The translations under genes and the position numbers were made by a program. Of a stretch of 6,050 nt of DNA, positions 5,879-6,050 are shown piece after piece (position 1 is the first letter of the stretch; every line of letters begins with the position of its first letter). The DNA lies in NCBI GenBank assembly GCA_028698695.1, contig JAQVWB010000129.1, forward strand, positions 1 to 6,050, in the 5' to 3' direction. The notes beneath the pieces are model-generated. The model had not been told where the DNA came from, searched no databases, and was given only the letters and a program-made list of their open reading frames with translations. Source of the DNA: Syntrophomonadaceae bacterium (GTDB taxonomy: Bacteria; Bacillota; Syntrophomonadia; Syntrophomonadales; Syntrophomonadaceae).

Positions 5879-5902
5879 GCGAAGAACCCAACGGCTCTTC
5901 GC
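5879..5902 (-). promoter_or_regulatory. Strong stem-loop in the tuf-rpsJ spacer
   Basis: On the minus strand a 10-base-pair stem (5893-5902 with 5879-5888) closes a GUUG tetraloop. Nine pairs are Watson-Crick and one is G-U (5895 with 5886). That pair would be an A-C mismatch on the plus strand, so the structure fits an RNA made in the direction of the genes. No run of U follows, so it is not a standard intrinsic terminator. It starts 25 bases after the tuf stop. It could stabilise the tuf 3' end, be a processing site or be part of an S10 leader; the function is inferred. Confidence 0.6.
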
Positions 5903-5927
5903 TTATCTACTGCCCAGGTTTACTTAT

Positions 5928-6050
5928 TTACGCAATTGCGGTTACAACACCAGCGCCTACAGTTCTGCCACCTTCACGAATTGCAAAACGCAGACCTTCT
6001 TCTATGGCTATCGGCGTAATCAGTTCAATGGCCATCTGGATGTTGTCTCC
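5928..6050 (-). CDS. tuf: Elongation factor Tu, C-terminal end only, cut by the window edge
   Basis: GTPase that brings aminoacyl-tRNA to the ribosomal A-site. Only the last 40 codons are visible, starting GDNIQMAIELITPIAIEEGL and ending REGGRTVGAGVVTAIA with a TAA stop at 5928-5930. This is the end of beta-barrel domain 3, and the motif RFAIREGGRTVGAGVV is nearly invariant in bacterial EF-Tu. The rest lies to the right of the window. Placement directly before rpsJ matches the str-S10 junction of many Firmicutes. It may be one of two tuf copies, which cannot be judged here. Confidence 0.96.
   Translation of the reverse strand, partial: GDNIQMAIELITPIAIEEGLRFAIREGGRTVGAGVVTAIA

Noticed and set aside
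5851..5880. Promoter for the S10 operon in the tuf-rpsJ spacer
   Set aside because: TACTAAT at 5851-5857 resembles a -10 box, but the matching -35 position (5875-5880) reads GCCGCC, so the evidence is too weak.
5820..5891. Upstream extension of rpsJ by 24 codons
   Set aside because: The extra residues are not S10-like and run through a hairpin and the AAGGAGGT site; S10 of 103 residues from the GTG at 5819 is the family length.
5879..5902. Intrinsic terminator after tuf
   Set aside because: The stem is strong, but it is followed by a GC-rich stretch rather than a U run, so a standard terminator is not supported.
1..6050. A previously undescribed system, mobile element, CRISPR array or RNA gene
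   Set aside because: The window is filled by conserved translation genes in their classic order, with no foreign genes, long repeats or tRNA/rRNA-like sequence.

Overview
The window is a conserved ribosomal-protein gene cluster, read entirely from the minus strand. In transcription order (right to left) it holds the 3' end of tuf, then rpsJ, rplC, rplD, rplW, rplB, rpsS, rplV, rpsC, rplP, rpmC, rpsQ, rplN and most of rplX. This is the complete S10 operon (S10, L3, L4, L23, L2, S19, L22, S3, L16, L29, S17) running without a break into the first two genes of the spc operon (L14, L24). Both window edges cut a gene: tuf lacks its 5' part and rplX lacks its last codons.

The organism looks like a low-to-moderate GC Gram-positive bacterium, most likely a Bacillota member of the Clostridia type. 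The reasons are near-perfect AAGGAGG-type Shine-Dalgarno sites before almost every gene, frequent GTG and TTG starts, tuf directly upstream of rpsJ, fused S10-spc order, and protein sequences of the Firmicutes type (for example L3 with GHGSKYHRRPG and a short S3 tail). A genus cannot be named from this window alone.

Region by region: 5928-6050 is the tuf 3' end. 5820-5927 is a 108-base spacer with two consecutive stem-loops and the rpsJ ribosome binding site. 5508-5819 is rpsJ. 5379-5507 is the longest spacer inside the operon (129 bases), with a small hairpin and a possible 18-codon reading frame. From 5378 to the left edge, genes are packed with 34-base or smaller gaps or with overlaps: rplD/rplW, rplV/rpsC and rpsC/rplP share one base each, and rplP/rpmC overlap by 11 bases. 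No gap reaches 300 bases.

The products act together. S3, S10 and S19 belong to the small-subunit head, and S17 is a primary 16S rRNA binder of the body. L2, L3, L4, L14, L16 and L22 build the core and exit tunnel of the large subunit. L23, L24 and L29 ring the tunnel exit. EF-Tu delivers aminoacyl-tRNA to the finished ribosome. I found no mobile element, CRISPR array, tRNA or rRNA gene, and no sign of a new system. The points worth a second look are the structured spacers, the start- and stop-codon pattern and the zinc-type cysteine pair in L24.
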